Part shown: in pieces, positions 48,131 through 57,105 of the stretch | How the letters are laid out: each line of letters opens with the position of its first letter | Position numbering within the stretch: position 1 is the stretch's first letter | Program-made: the position numbers and the translations under genes | Notes under the pieces: generated by a model | The model's database searches: none | What the model was told of the DNA's origin: nothing | The model's input: only the letters and a program-made list of their open reading frames with translations | DNA from: an uncultured Alphaproteobacteria bacterium | GTDB lineage: Bacteria > Pseudomonadota > Alphaproteobacteria > HIMB59 > GCA-002718135 | Direction: 5' to 3' | Assembly (NCBI GenBank): GCA_902577425.1 | Contig: CACGZD010000004.1 | Span: 1 to 64,000 of the forward strand | DNA: 64,000 nucleotides

Positions 48131-48989
48131 AGTTGCTGCAACTCAAATGACTTGTACATGGGAAATTGAAGAAAATATTTCTAAAGCAAAAAAACTTATT
48201 TATGAGGCAGCAAAAGAAGGAGCAAATATAATTTTACTTCAAGAATTATTTCAAACTCCATATTTTTGTATTCAATATGATGAAGAAATTTTTAAGTTAG
48301 CTCAAACTTATGAAAATAACAAAGTTTTAAAAGAAATGTCAAATTTAGCAAAAGAATTAAATGTTGTTCTGCCAATTAGTTTTTTTGAAAAAGACAATAA
48401 TGCATATTTTAATTCTATTGCAGTAATTAATTCTGACGGAAATATTCTTGGTAAATATCGTAAATCTCACATACCTGATGGTGCGGGTTATTTAGAAAAA
48501 TATTATTTTAATCCAGGCAATACTGGTTTTAAAGTATGGGATACTGCTTTTGGAAAAATTGGTATTGGTATATGTTGGGATCAATGGTTTCCAGAAGCTG
48601 CAAGAATTATGGCACTTAAAGGAGCTGAAGTACTATTTTATCCTACGGCAATTGGTGATGAATTAATGAGTGAATATGATAGCTCAGGTGCTTGGCAAAG
48701 AGTTATGCAAGGTCATGCAGCCGCAAATATAATGCCAGTTGTGGCCTCTAATAGAATTGGTTCTGAGTCAGTAAAAGGTCAAGTAAATGGATTTTATGGA
48801 AAATCTTTTATTTGTGATCGATCAGGAAAAATTATTAAAGAAGCATCAAAAGATAAAGAAGAAATTATTCTAGCTGACATAGATACTGAAGAAAATCATT
48901 TATTTAGAAGAAATTGGGGACTATTTAGAGACAGAAGAACAGATTTGTATAAAGAGATATTAACCCTTGAAGGTAAAATTAAAGATTAA
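48120..48989 (+). CDS. aguB: N-carbamoylputrescine amidase
   Basis: Nitrilase-superfamily enzyme hydrolysing N-carbamoylputrescine to putrescine, CO2 and ammonia. The Glu-Lys-Cys triad is E42 (LLQELF), K115 (YRKSHIPD) and C152 (GICWDQWFPE). Length 289 is normal. The ATG at 48120 is chosen over a TTG two codons upstream. It overlaps the DUF6356 gene by 11 bases and the convergent glutamine-synthetase-like gene by 11. Confidence 0.95.
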   Translation: MKIKVAATQMTCTWEIEENISKAKKLIYEAAKEGANIILLQELFQTPYFCIQYDEEIFKLAQTYENNKVLKEMSNLAKELNVVLPISFFEKDNNAYFNSIAVINSDGNILGKYRKSHIPDGAGYLEKYYFNPGNTGFKVWDTAFGKIGIGICWDQWFPEAARIMALKGAEVLFYPTAIGDELMSEYDSSGAWQRVMQGHAAANIMPVVASNRIGSESVKGQVNGFYGKSFICDRSGKIIKEASKDKEEIILADIDTEENHLFRRNWGLFRDRRTDLYKEILTLEGKIKD

Positions 48990-50364
48990 GATACCACTTA
49001 TATTCGATATCAGAAATTTCAGAACGAAAAGATTCTATTTCCTTTCTTTTTAAATCAGCATACATTGTTACATATTCTTTTGAATAATAATCAATACAAA
49101 ATTTTGAGTCTTCAAATAATTCAATAGCTTTTTCAATTGATTTGGGCATTTTAGGATCAGGATCAGTACAAGCGTTATCAATTCTAAATTTTGTAGGAGA
49201 TATTTTATTTATAAGACCATAATGAATTCCAGATAAAATAGCTGAAAGAACTAAATAAGAATTAGCTTCGGCTCCAGCTACCCTATGTTCAATTCTTTTA
49301 GATTTTTCATCACTTCTTGGAATTCTAAAAGCTACTGATCTATTGTTAGGACCCCATGAACTATTTACAGGCACAAATTGATCAGGCTCAAAACGTCTAT
49401 AAGAATTTACATTAGAAGCAAAAATTAAAAAATTATCATATAATGTTTTTTGTAAACCACCAATTGCATAATGTAATTGTTCACTTCCCTCTTCTTTAGT
49501 TCCAGAAAAAATATTTTTATTTTTTTCATCAAACAAACTTATATGAACATGCATACCACTACCTGTCTGCTCAACAAATGGTTTAGAAATAAAACTTGCC
49601 TCATAATCATGTTTAATTGCAGTTTCTTTTATAACTCTTCTGAGTAAAGCAGAATCATCTGCGGCTTTAAGAATATCACTGGTATGATTTAAATTTATTT
49701 CAAATTGTCCTGGAGCAAATTCTGATGAGGCAGTTGATGCAGGAATATTTTGTATTTTACAAAATTCATTAACATCTTCTAAAAAATCATAAAATTCATC
49801 TAATTCTCGCATTCCATAAACTTGAGTTCCTTCACTTTGTTTATTAGTTTCATTTGATATTGCTGGTTCTGGTTTTTCAGAAATATTTTTTCTTTTTTTA
49901 AAAAGATAAAATTCTAATTCAAAAGCAACTTTAAATTGTAAATTTAAATCTTCAAATTTATCTAGAACTCTAGATAAAACATTTCGCGGATCTATTATAG
50001 AACTATAACGTGAGTCATCTTGAATTGTAATTAAAACTTGACCTAAGGCATCTTTATGCCATGGCATTTTTTTTAAAGTTCCAGCTACAGGAAAATAAGT
50101 TGCATCTGGATCTCCATCAGTAAAACCTCTTCCAGCTGCATCAGGGCAATAGCCGGTAACATCTAATAAAAAAGTAGAATAACAAAATTGAATTCCTGAC
50201 TTAAAAAGTTTTTTAGCATCGTTAATAGGTAATCTTTTGCCTCTAATTACACCTGATAAGTCGCTTAAAATAGCATCAATATATTTAATTTCAGGATTTT
50301 TTTCTCTAAAAGAATTAAATTCTTCGATTGTTGCTAGTAAAACTTCGTTATTTTGAAAAGTCAT
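48979..50364 (-). CDS. Glutamine-synthetase-family ligase, PuuA-like (copy 2)
   Basis: A second gamma-glutamyl ligase candidate of 461 residues. N-terminal DAILSDLSGVIRGKRLPI, then LLDVTGYCPDAAGRGF, catalytic AFELEFYLF, EFAPGQFEINLNH and the ATP block FVEQTGSGMHVHISLFD. It belongs to the PuuA-like rather than the GlnA group. It is clearly different from copy 1, so the two probably use different amines. Divergent from the amidase with a predicted TetR operator between them. Confidence 0.87.
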   Translation of the reverse strand: MTFQNNEVLLATIEEFNSFREKNPEIKYIDAILSDLSGVIRGKRLPINDAKKLFKSGIQFCYSTFLLDVTGYCPDAAGRGFTDGDPDATYFPVAGTLKKMPWHKDALGQVLITIQDDSRYSSIIDPRNVLSRVLDKFEDLNLQFKVAFELEFYLFKKRKNISEKPEPAISNETNKQSEGTQVYGMRELDEFYDFLEDVNEFCKIQNIPASTASSEFAPGQFEINLNHTSDILKAADDSALLRRVIKETAIKHDYEASFISKPFVEQTGSGMHVHISLFDEKNKNIFSGTKEEGSEQLHYAIGGLQKTLYDNFLIFASNVNSYRRFEPDQFVPVNSSWGPNNRSVAFRIPRSDEKSKRIEHRVAGAEANSYLVLSAILSGIHYGLINKISPTKFRIDNACTDPDPKMPKSIEKAIELFEDSKFCIDYYSKEYVTMYADLKRKEIESFRSEISDIEYKWYLNL

Positions 50365-50387
50365 ATATTTTTATATGAAAAAATTAA

Positions 50388-50403
50388 TTGAATGTCTATT
50401 TAA
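50388..50403. promoter_or_regulatory. Predicted TetR operator, site B (one mismatch)
   Basis: TTGAATGTCTATTTAA matches TTGAAT-N4-ATTCAA with one mismatch in the right arm. It lies in the 58-base spacer between the divergent glutamine-synthetase-like gene and the amidase. Being AT-rich, it is the weakest of the three sites. Confidence 0.5.
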
Positions 50404-50422
50404 TTAAACTAAAGTAATATCT

Positions 50423-51898
50423 ATGGAGCTACATTATATATCTGCTGTTGAAGCTATAAAAAAATTCAAAGATAAATCATTATCTCCAGTAGAGCTTATA
50501 AATTCTATAATTGAAAGATCAGAAAAGATAAATCCTAAAATAAATGCTCATAACTTTACTTTTTATGAAAAAGCAATTGAATGTGCAAAAAAATCAGAAC
50601 AAAAATATTTAACAAATTCCTCAACTCTGCCCTTAGAAGGAATACCTGTTGCTATTAAAGATGAGGAGGATATCGAAGGCCAACCAAATACTAATGGATC
50701 GTTGATATTAAAGGATCACATAGCTAATCGAACTATGATTGATGTTGAAAGAATTGTTAATTCAGGAGCAGTTATTCATTGCAGAACAACTACCCCAGAA
50801 TTTTCTACTACTTCTTTCACTCATTCAAAATTATGGGGGGTTACGAGAAATCCATGGAATTTGGATTATACACCTGGAGGTTCTTCAGGAGGGTCAGGTG
50901 CATCTTTAGCTGCAGGATGTTCAACTCTAGCAACTGGTTCTGATATTGGAGGCTCAATAAGAATACCGGCTTCTGCTTGTGGTTTGGTTGGATTCAAGCC
51001 TCCTCATGGTCGAAATCCTCAAGAAGCTCCTTTTAATCATGATCAATATTGTGTGGTTGGCCCAATGGCAAGAACAGTTAAAGATTGTGCTCTAATGCAA
51101 AATGTAATGTCAGGACCGCACCCCAAAGACATTACTAGCTTAAAACCTAAATTAAATATCCCTGATGAATTTGAAAATATTAAAAATTGGAAAATAGCTT
51201 ATTCAATGGATCTTGGTTTTTTTGAAATTGATAAAGATGTAGAAAAAAATACACTCGACATAATTAATAAATTAAAAGAATTAGGCGCACAAGTTGAAGA
51301 AGTTAAAATAAACTGGAATAAAAAAGAGCTTGAAGATACTTGTTATAATTACTATGCCCACCTTTTTGCCAATTTTGTTGCAGAATTAATCCCTCAATAT
51401 GAAGAAGAACTGACAGATTACGCTAGAGATGTTGGTTCAACAGCTAGAATAATTAATAAAGCATTAATGGAAAGAAAAAAAATTAATCATCCTACTATGG
51501 GAGTTGATTTAGGTATGACATTATATGAATGCAATAAAGTAGCTGGTAAAATGTATGAAGAGTTTGGTCCTATAATACACAAATATGATGCATTTGTTTG
51601 TCCTACCCTATCTATCCCTGCCGTTAAGGCAGATATAAATCTGTTTAAGGATAAAATATTAATTAATGGAAAAAAAATAAATTCACCAGATCTTGGATGG
51701 ACTTTGTGTTATCCTTTTAATATACTCTGTCGATTACCAGTATTGTCAATCCCTTCAGGTATAGCTAGGAATGGTGTTCCTACTGGAATACAAATAGTTG
51801 GAAAACCCTATGATGATATACCTGTTTTCCAAGCAGGATATCAATTAGAGCAGATAGATCCATGGTTTCTAAATAATAAATTAAAACCTAATTTATAA
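50423..51898 (+). CDS. Amidase-signature family hydrolase
   Basis: A 491-residue amidase. The Ser-cisSer-Lys triad is K79 (VAIKDEED), a Ser at 154/155 (GGSSGGSGAS) and S178 (GSDIGGSIRIPA). Family members hydrolyse amides or, in GatA, deliver ammonia to tRNA; no gatB or gatC is adjacent, so a free amidase is more likely. Position inside the amine cluster and the shared operator suggest it cleaves an amide intermediate, possibly a gamma-glutamyl amide, in place of PuuD. That is conjecture. Confidence 0.87.
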   Translation: MELHYISAVEAIKKFKDKSLSPVELINSIIERSEKINPKINAHNFTFYEKAIECAKKSEQKYLTNSSTLPLEGIPVAIKDEEDIEGQPNTNGSLILKDHIANRTMIDVERIVNSGAVIHCRTTTPEFSTTSFTHSKLWGVTRNPWNLDYTPGGSSGGSGASLAAGCSTLATGSDIGGSIRIPASACGLVGFKPPHGRNPQEAPFNHDQYCVVGPMARTVKDCALMQNVMSGPHPKDITSLKPKLNIPDEFENIKNWKIAYSMDLGFFEIDKDVEKNTLDIINKLKELGAQVEEVKINWNKKELEDTCYNYYAHLFANFVAELIPQYEEELTDYARDVGSTARIINKALMERKKINHPTMGVDLGMTLYECNKVAGKMYEEFGPIIHKYDAFVCPTLSIPAVKADINLFKDKILINGKKINSPDLGWTLCYPFNILCRLPVLSIPSGIARNGVPTGIQIVGKPYDDIPVFQAGYQLEQIDPWFLNNKLKPNL

Positions 51899-51914
51899 AA
51901 TTTGTTATTTTTTA

Positions 51915-51943
51915 TTGAAATTTTCTCAAATTATTGTTCATAT
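51915..51943 (+). promoter_or_regulatory. Candidate sigma-70 promoter for potD-like gene
   Basis: TTGAAA and TCATAT separated by 17 bases, upstream of the binding-protein gene. The leader then has an AATT-rich run and a GGGGG just before the ATG that may serve in ribosome binding. The 80-base spacer after the amidase supports independent expression. Confidence 0.35.
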
Positions 51944-51978
51944 AGAAATTAATTAATTAATTTTTTATTGGGGGTAAA

Positions 51979-53067
51979 ATGCCTAAATACTATGAAACTA
52001 AAAATTTTTTAGTAAAAACTTTAGGGGTGGCAATATTGACGGTTTTTGTAACCGGATTATTTACCACATCAAAGGTTTTTGCTGATGAACCTGGAAGTGT
52101 TTTTCTATGGGGTGGTTATGATGATGATGGATTATTTGGATCGTATGTAGAAGAACATGGGTCACCTGAATATTCAACATTTGGTGATGCCGAAGAAGGG
52201 TTACAAAAATTAAAAGCTGGCTTTGAAGTTGATTTAGCTTGGCCATGCCAAGGTGAAATAGCTCGATGGGTCAGAGCTGGAGTACTTCAACCATTGGACA
52301 CTTCTCGTATAGATCACTGGGATGATATGTTCCCTGAAGTCAGAGACCTACCAAGCGGTATTGTTGATGGTCAGAACTATTTTGCACCTATCGATTGGGG
52401 TGATACAACTTTATTTTACATGGCTGATCGTGTTCCATGGATGAATGCAGATAACGAAAGTTTTGATCTAATGGAAGATCCAAGAGTAAAAGGTAAAGTT
52501 GGTATACTAGACTCAGCTGCTGACTCATTATTTTTAATGATGCATCATCTTGGAATTGATATCAGAGAAAAAGATCAATTAACCAAAGCTGCTATTGATA
52601 AAGGTATCAATAAGTTTCGTGAAATGAGAGATAACGGACAAATACGTGCATTCTTTGGAGACACTTCTTCAATGGTAGAAGCGTTAGGTAACGAAGAAAT
52701 AGATGTAGCTCTTGGATGGAACGAAATTGCATGGAATGCTGGAGCGAAAATGATGCAACCTGCTAATGGAACAATGACTTGGGCTTGTGGACTTGCAATT
52801 GTTAAAGGTGCAGACCTTGATAAAGCATATGCAATGATTAACGGAGCTACTAGTCCTGAAACTTCAGCTTACTTACTTAGTGAGTGGGGTTATGGTCATT
52901 CAAACAAGAAAGGTTTTAGCACCATTACTGCTGATGAATTAGCTGAGCGTGGAGTAGCCTCTAATCCTGCAGAACACCTTTCAAATGGAATGTTCTCTGT
53001 GATGCCTTCAGATGAAGTAACTGATTACATGGAAGCTCAATGGGCTGAAATGGTTGCTGGCGGTTAA
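51979..53067 (+). CDS. ABC importer substrate-binding protein, PotD/PotF-like
   Basis: Periplasmic binding protein of 362 residues. The signal peptide (basic start, hydrophobic core LGVAILTVFVTGLFTTS) is cleaved after VFA, leaving DEPGS. The mature part has the PotD-like order SVFLWGGYDDDG, APIDWGDTTLFYMADRV and a C-terminal domain-closing region. It reads visibly richer in G and C than its neighbours, as expected of an abundant protein. Substrate could be a polyamine, but the family also binds other amines. It converges on the genes for its presumed permease and ATPase. Confidence 0.88.
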   Translation: MPKYYETKNFLVKTLGVAILTVFVTGLFTTSKVFADEPGSVFLWGGYDDDGLFGSYVEEHGSPEYSTFGDAEEGLQKLKAGFEVDLAWPCQGEIARWVRAGVLQPLDTSRIDHWDDMFPEVRDLPSGIVDGQNYFAPIDWGDTTLFYMADRVPWMNADNESFDLMEDPRVKGKVGILDSAADSLFLMMHHLGIDIREKDQLTKAAIDKGINKFREMRDNGQIRAFFGDTSSMVEALGNEEIDVALGWNEIAWNAGAKMMQPANGTMTWACGLAIVKGADLDKAYAMINGATSPETSAYLLSEWGYGHSNKKGFSTITADELAERGVASNPAEHLSNGMFSVMPSDEVTDYMEAQWAEMVAGG

Positions 53068-53089
53068 TCAAAAATTAGTTCAATATCAA

Positions 53090-53126
53090 AATAGCCTGTT
53101 CTCTTTTTGAGGCAGGCTATTTTTTA
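53090..53126 (+). terminator. Intrinsic terminator after potD-like gene
   Basis: Stem AATAGCCTG / CAGGCTATT (53090-53098 with 53113-53121) with an inner CTC/GAG pairing, followed by a T run on the plus strand. It lies between the convergent potD-like and potA-like stops. On the minus strand the trailing T run is weaker, so it serves mainly the binding-protein gene. It is the only convincing terminator at a convergent junction in the window. Confidence 0.82.
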
Positions 53127-54199
53127 TTCAACAAACAAATATCCTCTAAACTAATACTTATAAAGCATTCATTATTTTCAAAAGATTGATTGTCAAAATG
53201 TTGCGAAGAAACAGTGATTATTTTATTTATTCCTTTCGCTTCAACGTAAAATCTAGTCATTTCTCCTAAATAAGAAGTCTGACTAATCTTAGCATCAAGA
53301 CAGATATCCCAGTCAGATTTCACTTTAGAAATCATCATTGATTCTGGACGAACACTGCAAACAACATCAGAAGAATTTGTTGCTATATTTAAATTATTTT
53401 TAATTTTAAACTCTCCCAATTTTTCAATCGAAACATTGATAAACTCTCCATCACTTGATTTAGTTTCAGCTTTAAGGAAATTTGTTTCACCAATAAAGTC
53501 ACTTACAAATATATTTTTTGGATTCTTATAAAGTTCATTTGGTGCTGATAATTGCTGAATTTTTCCATTGTTCATAACTGCAACTCTGTCTGACATACTT
53601 ATAGCTTCTTGTTGATCGTGAGTGACGAATACAAAAGTAATTCCAATATTTTTTTGAAGAGTTCTTAATTCTAATTGCATTTCATCTCTTAGTTTTTTAT
53701 CTAAAGCTCCTAGAGGTTCATCTAATAATAAAACTTTTGGTTGCCTTACTAATGCTCTTGCAAGAGCGACACGTTGTCTTTGACCACCAGATAATTGATT
53801 GCTAAATCTTTCTTCATATCCCTCAAGCTTAACTAATGAAAGAACTTCTTTAACGCGTTTACCTATTTCATCATTGCTTAAGCCAAGTTTTCTTAGTCCA
53901 AATTGAATATTTTTTTCTACGTTAAGGTGAGGAAAAATTGCATAGTTTTGAAAAACCATATTTGTAGGTCTTTTGTCTGGTGGTAATGCAGTAATATCTG
54001 TTCCATCAATTAATAGATTTCCAGAAGTAGGATATTCAAATCCTGCCAACAACCTTAACAATGTGGTCTTACCACATCCAGAAGGTCCTAAAAGAGAAAA
54101 AAATTCGCCTTCTTTTATTTCAAATGAAACATCATCAACTGCTTTTACATCTGCAAAGTGTTTTGAAATATTATTGATCTGTATAAATGAATTGTTCAT
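53117..54199 (-). CDS. potA: ABC importer ATPase, PotA-like
   Basis: A 360-residue ATPase of the spermidine/putrescine importer class. Walker A GPSGCGKTT at residues 38-46, signature LSGGQ at 136-140, Walker B with D160-E161, and a C-terminal TOBE-type domain (about residues 270-355). Last gene of the leftward operon TetR - acyl-CoA dehydrogenase - potB - potC - potA, six bases after potC. Control by the TetR promoter is therefore likely. Confidence 0.94.
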   Translation of the reverse strand: MNNSFIQINNISKHFADVKAVDDVSFEIKEGEFFSLLGPSGCGKTTLLRLLAGFEYPTSGNLLIDGTDITALPPDKRPTNMVFQNYAIFPHLNVEKNIQFGLRKLGLSNDEIGKRVKEVLSLVKLEGYEERFSNQLSGGQRQRVALARALVRQPKVLLLDEPLGALDKKLRDEMQLELRTLQKNIGITFVFVTHDQQEAISMSDRVAVMNNGKIQQLSAPNELYKNPKNIFVSDFIGETNFLKAETKSSDGEFINVSIEKLGEFKIKNNLNIATNSSDVVCSVRPESMMISKVKSDWDICLDAKISQTSYLGEMTRFYVEAKGINKIITVSSQHFDNQSFENNECFISISLEDICLLNKK

Positions 54200-54205
54200 A
54201 ATTTA

Positions 54206-55015
54206 TTATAATTTCATAGCTATATCTTTCTTTAGTTTACCTTGTCCAACATTTCTTAACCAGAATGCTAACAAAACAATAAAAGTAGTAAAAACAATTA
54301 TTACTGCTCCCAAAGCCAGTACGTGAGGTAACTTTTGCACAAATCTCATTTGACCCCACATATACATTGGAAGTGTTGCATCACTTCCAGTTAAAAAGAA
54401 TGCCAGAATAAATTCATCAAAAGAAATTATGAAACTGAGAAGAAGAGCTGCAACTATTCCAGGCAAATACAATGGAAATGAAACTCTAAAAAATGTCCCC
54501 CATGCATTTTCCCCTAAATCTCTAGAGGCCTCTTCAAGTGAAAAATCAAAACCTTCGATACGAGCTATAAGTATTAACATTGCAAAAGGTGTACAAAATA
54601 AAGTGTGACCAATTGTGACTGGAACGAGACCTAATTTAAATCCAAGATTAACCCAAATTATAAGTATAGCTACAGCCAAAATAATTTCAGGTATCAAAAA
54701 TGGCATCATTATACCTCCATAAGAGATCTTTTCCCCTCTAAATTTATATCGAGCAAATGCCTTTGCAGCAAAAAGTGCAATGATTGTGCTAATGACACTC
54801 GCAACTACTCCTACTTTTATACTCGCCCATAGAGCCTTATGTAGATTTCTTTTTGACCACATCTCTTCGTAGTGTTCCGTTGTAAATCCAGCGAGAGGGA
54901 ATGACATATAATTTGCGTCGTTAAAACTAAATATAGGCAAGAATAAAACTGGCACATACAGAAACCCAAAATATAAAAGAGTATAAATCAGTAATGTATT
55001 ATTTTTTTCGTTCAT
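54206..55015 (-). CDS. potC: ABC importer permease, PotC-like
   Basis: A 269-residue inner-membrane permease with about six helices. The EAA loop for ATPase contact is visible as EEASRDLGENAWGTFFRVSFPLYLPGI. Overall pattern (FSFNDANYMSFPLAGFTTEHYEEM near the N-terminus) fits PotC. Two bases after potB and six before potA, one transcript. Confidence 0.93.
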   Translation of the reverse strand: MNEKNNTLLIYTLLYFGFLYVPVLFLPIFSFNDANYMSFPLAGFTTEHYEEMWSKRNLHKALWASIKVGVVASVISTIIALFAAKAFARYKFRGEKISYGGIMMPFLIPEIILAVAILIIWVNLGFKLGLVPVTIGHTLFCTPFAMLILIARIEGFDFSLEEASRDLGENAWGTFFRVSFPLYLPGIVAALLLSFIISFDEFILAFFLTGSDATLPMYMWGQMRFVQKLPHVLALGAVIIVFTTFIVLLAFWLRNVGQGKLKKDIAMKL

Positions 55016-55017
55016 TT

Positions 55018-55902
55018 TTAAGTTAACCTTTGTGTTAGTTTTTTTGTTACATTCGAAACAATTATAGTTATGAGCACAACAGTTGTTAACATAATTGTAG
55101 CTGAAGCTGCTCCAAGAGGAATATTATTTATTTTTCCAAAATAAGCCTGAATCATATTTGAAAGCATACGACCATCAGTTCCTCCAAGTAAAGCTGGAGT
55201 TACATAATCACCTACTGTTGGAATAAATATGATTAATATTGCACCTATTACACCAGGTAACGATAATGGAAATGTAATTTTCCAAAATACTTCAAATCGA
55301 GAGAGCCCAAGATCTCTTCCAGCTTCAATAAAAGAAAAATCAATTTTTTCTAACGAAACATATAAAGGTAGTAACGCAAACGCTGCCCATGCATGAGTTA
55401 AAGTAATAACTACTGCGGTCTCTGAATACATTAAGAATGTAAGAGGTTCGCTAAGAATTCCAGCATTAATCAATGAAGAGTTTATCACTCCTTTTGTTCC
55501 AAGGATAATTTTCCAAGAGAATACTCTTAATAAATAAGAAGTCCAAAAAGGTAAAGTAAGTAAAACAAGCCACAGCATTTTGTTTTTTTTGACATAAAAA
55601 GCGATGTAATAGCAAACTGGGTATGCTGTTATAAGTGTAATTAGTGTTACGAGAAATGATATTTTAATTGATTTTATTAGAAGTGTGACCAATAATTTTT
55701 TTTGAAAGAAATCAATATATCTTTGAAATGTAAAAGTATAATCAATCTCCATCATACTAACTTGAGTAAACATACTAAAGCTCAGCATTAGGGCCATTGG
55801 GACGATCATAGCTAAAATAACTAAAATTAAAGCTGGTGATAATAAAGAATAGGCTTTAACATTATCATGTTTTGCATAAATTTTTTTCAAAAAGCCTATC
55901 AT
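55018..55902 (-). CDS. potB: ABC importer permease, PotB-like
   Basis: A 294-residue permease with six or more helices, starting with a short cytoplasmic segment. The EAA loop reads EAGRDLGLSRFEVFWKITFPLSLPGV. LLTLPFWTSYLLRVFSWKIILG is the typical PotB helix pair. It lies 22 bases downstream of an acyl-CoA dehydrogenase gene and two bases before potC. Confidence 0.93.
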   Translation of the reverse strand: MIGFLKKIYAKHDNVKAYSLLSPALILVILAMIVPMALMLSFSMFTQVSMMEIDYTFTFQRYIDFFQKKLLVTLLIKSIKISFLVTLITLITAYPVCYYIAFYVKKNKMLWLVLLTLPFWTSYLLRVFSWKIILGTKGVINSSLINAGILSEPLTFLMYSETAVVITLTHAWAAFALLPLYVSLEKIDFSFIEAGRDLGLSRFEVFWKITFPLSLPGVIGAILIIFIPTVGDYVTPALLGGTDGRMLSNMIQAYFGKINNIPLGAASATIMLTTVVLITIIVSNVTKKLTQRLT

Positions 55903-55924
55903 ATTTTCTTTTACAACTCCTTAT

Positions 55925-57103
55925 TTATTCAATTAAAGATTTCAAACCTCTTTTATAAAGAGAATTTGCAATTATTATTCTATGAATTTCACTTGTCCCT
56001 TCCCAAATACGATCGACTCGTAGTTCCCTATAGTATCTTTCAGCAACATTTTCCCTCATATATCCTCTTCCACCAAAAATTTGTACTGCACGGTCTGCAA
56101 TTTTGTTAGCCATTTCAGAGGCTAATAATTTTATCATGGAACATTTTCCATGTAAAATTTTAACATCTTGATTTGAATCATGAGCTTTGCATATTTCATA
56201 GAGCATTAATCTAGTTGAAGCTAATTCATTGACACAATCTGCAAGCATAAATTGTATTGCTTGATAATTTGATATTTTATCTCCAAAAGACTCTCTTTCT
56301 TTTGCAAAAATTGTTGCTTCATCTATTAATCTCTCTGCTGCCCCACAACATCTTGCTGCTATTCCCAGTCTCTCATGTCTAAACCAAGAATGAGTATAAT
56401 CCATACCTATACCTTCATTACCTATTATATTTTTAGAAGGTATAGAAACATTATTAAAACGATAAATACTGTGATGATGAGCATAAGTATGACTAAATTT
56501 AGGAGTATCTATTAATTCAATACCTTCTGTATCTTTATCAATTATAAAAAGTGAGTGTTTGTCTTTATTTTCACCAGATTTAATTTTTGCTTGTAAAAAG
56601 AAAAAATCTGCAAGATTTGCACTAGTCACATACCATTTTTCACCATTGATTATGTATTGATCTCCCTTTTTTTCAGCAGTAGTCTCTATAGAGCCATCTA
56701 CATCAGAGCCTGCACCTTTTTCAGTAATTGCATAACATTCTTTTTTTGTTCCATTTAACAGTGGCTTTAAATAATTTTCTTTTTGAAAGTCATTGAAATT
56801 TTCTTCCATCCAATCTTGTGCTTCTGAAAAACACCAACATAAAGCATTAGTAACACGACCTAATTGTTCCCAAATAATCATTTGCTCAAACATATTTAAT
56901 CCTAACCCACCACTTTCTTTTGATATTCCCATACCAGGAAGTCCCAGAGAAATTGCAATATCTCGATGTTTTTTTTCTATATCTTTTGGTAGATCTCCAT
57001 CATTTTTTTCAGCATGAACTTCCCAAGGTATAAGCTCATCATTAACAAATTTTCTTATTTTTTTTTGCCACTCTAGGGCCTTTGGAGTCATTCCACTATA
57101 CAT
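55925..57103 (-). CDS. Acyl-CoA dehydrogenase family protein (copy 1)
   Basis: A 392-residue flavoprotein with helical N- and C-terminal domains and a central beta domain. FAD-binding segments CYAITEKGAGSD and WYVTSANLADF are present; the likely catalytic Glu is in WEGTSEIHR. Known members oxidise acyl-CoA thioesters, though some act on other substrates. It is sandwiched between the TetR gene (two bases) and potB (22 bases), so it is coregulated with uptake. Substrate unknown. Confidence 0.9.
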   Translation of the reverse strand: MYSGMTPKALEWQKKIRKFVNDELIPWEVHAEKNDGDLPKDIEKKHRDIAISLGLPGMGISKESGGLGLNMFEQMIIWEQLGRVTNALCWCFSEAQDWMEENFNDFQKENYLKPLLNGTKKECYAITEKGAGSDVDGSIETTAEKKGDQYIINGEKWYVTSANLADFFFLQAKIKSGENKDKHSLFIIDKDTEGIELIDTPKFSHTYAHHHSIYRFNNVSIPSKNIIGNEGIGMDYTHSWFRHERLGIAARCCGAAERLIDEATIFAKERESFGDKISNYQAIQFMLADCVNELASTRLMLYEICKAHDSNQDVKILHGKCSMIKLLASEMANKIADRAVQIFGGRGYMRENVAERYYRELRVDRIWEGTSEIHRIIIANSLYKRGLKSLIE

Positions 57104-57105
57104 AG

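Noticed and set aside
50423-51898. GatA subunit of the tRNA amidotransferase
   Set aside because: The amidase triad alone does not distinguish it, no gatB or gatC is adjacent, and the gene lies in an amine catabolic regulon.
51905-51925. A fourth TetR palindrome upstream of the potD-like gene
   Set aside because: The TTGAAATTTTCTCAAA sequence has four mismatches to the arms at the required spacing, no better than AT-rich background.
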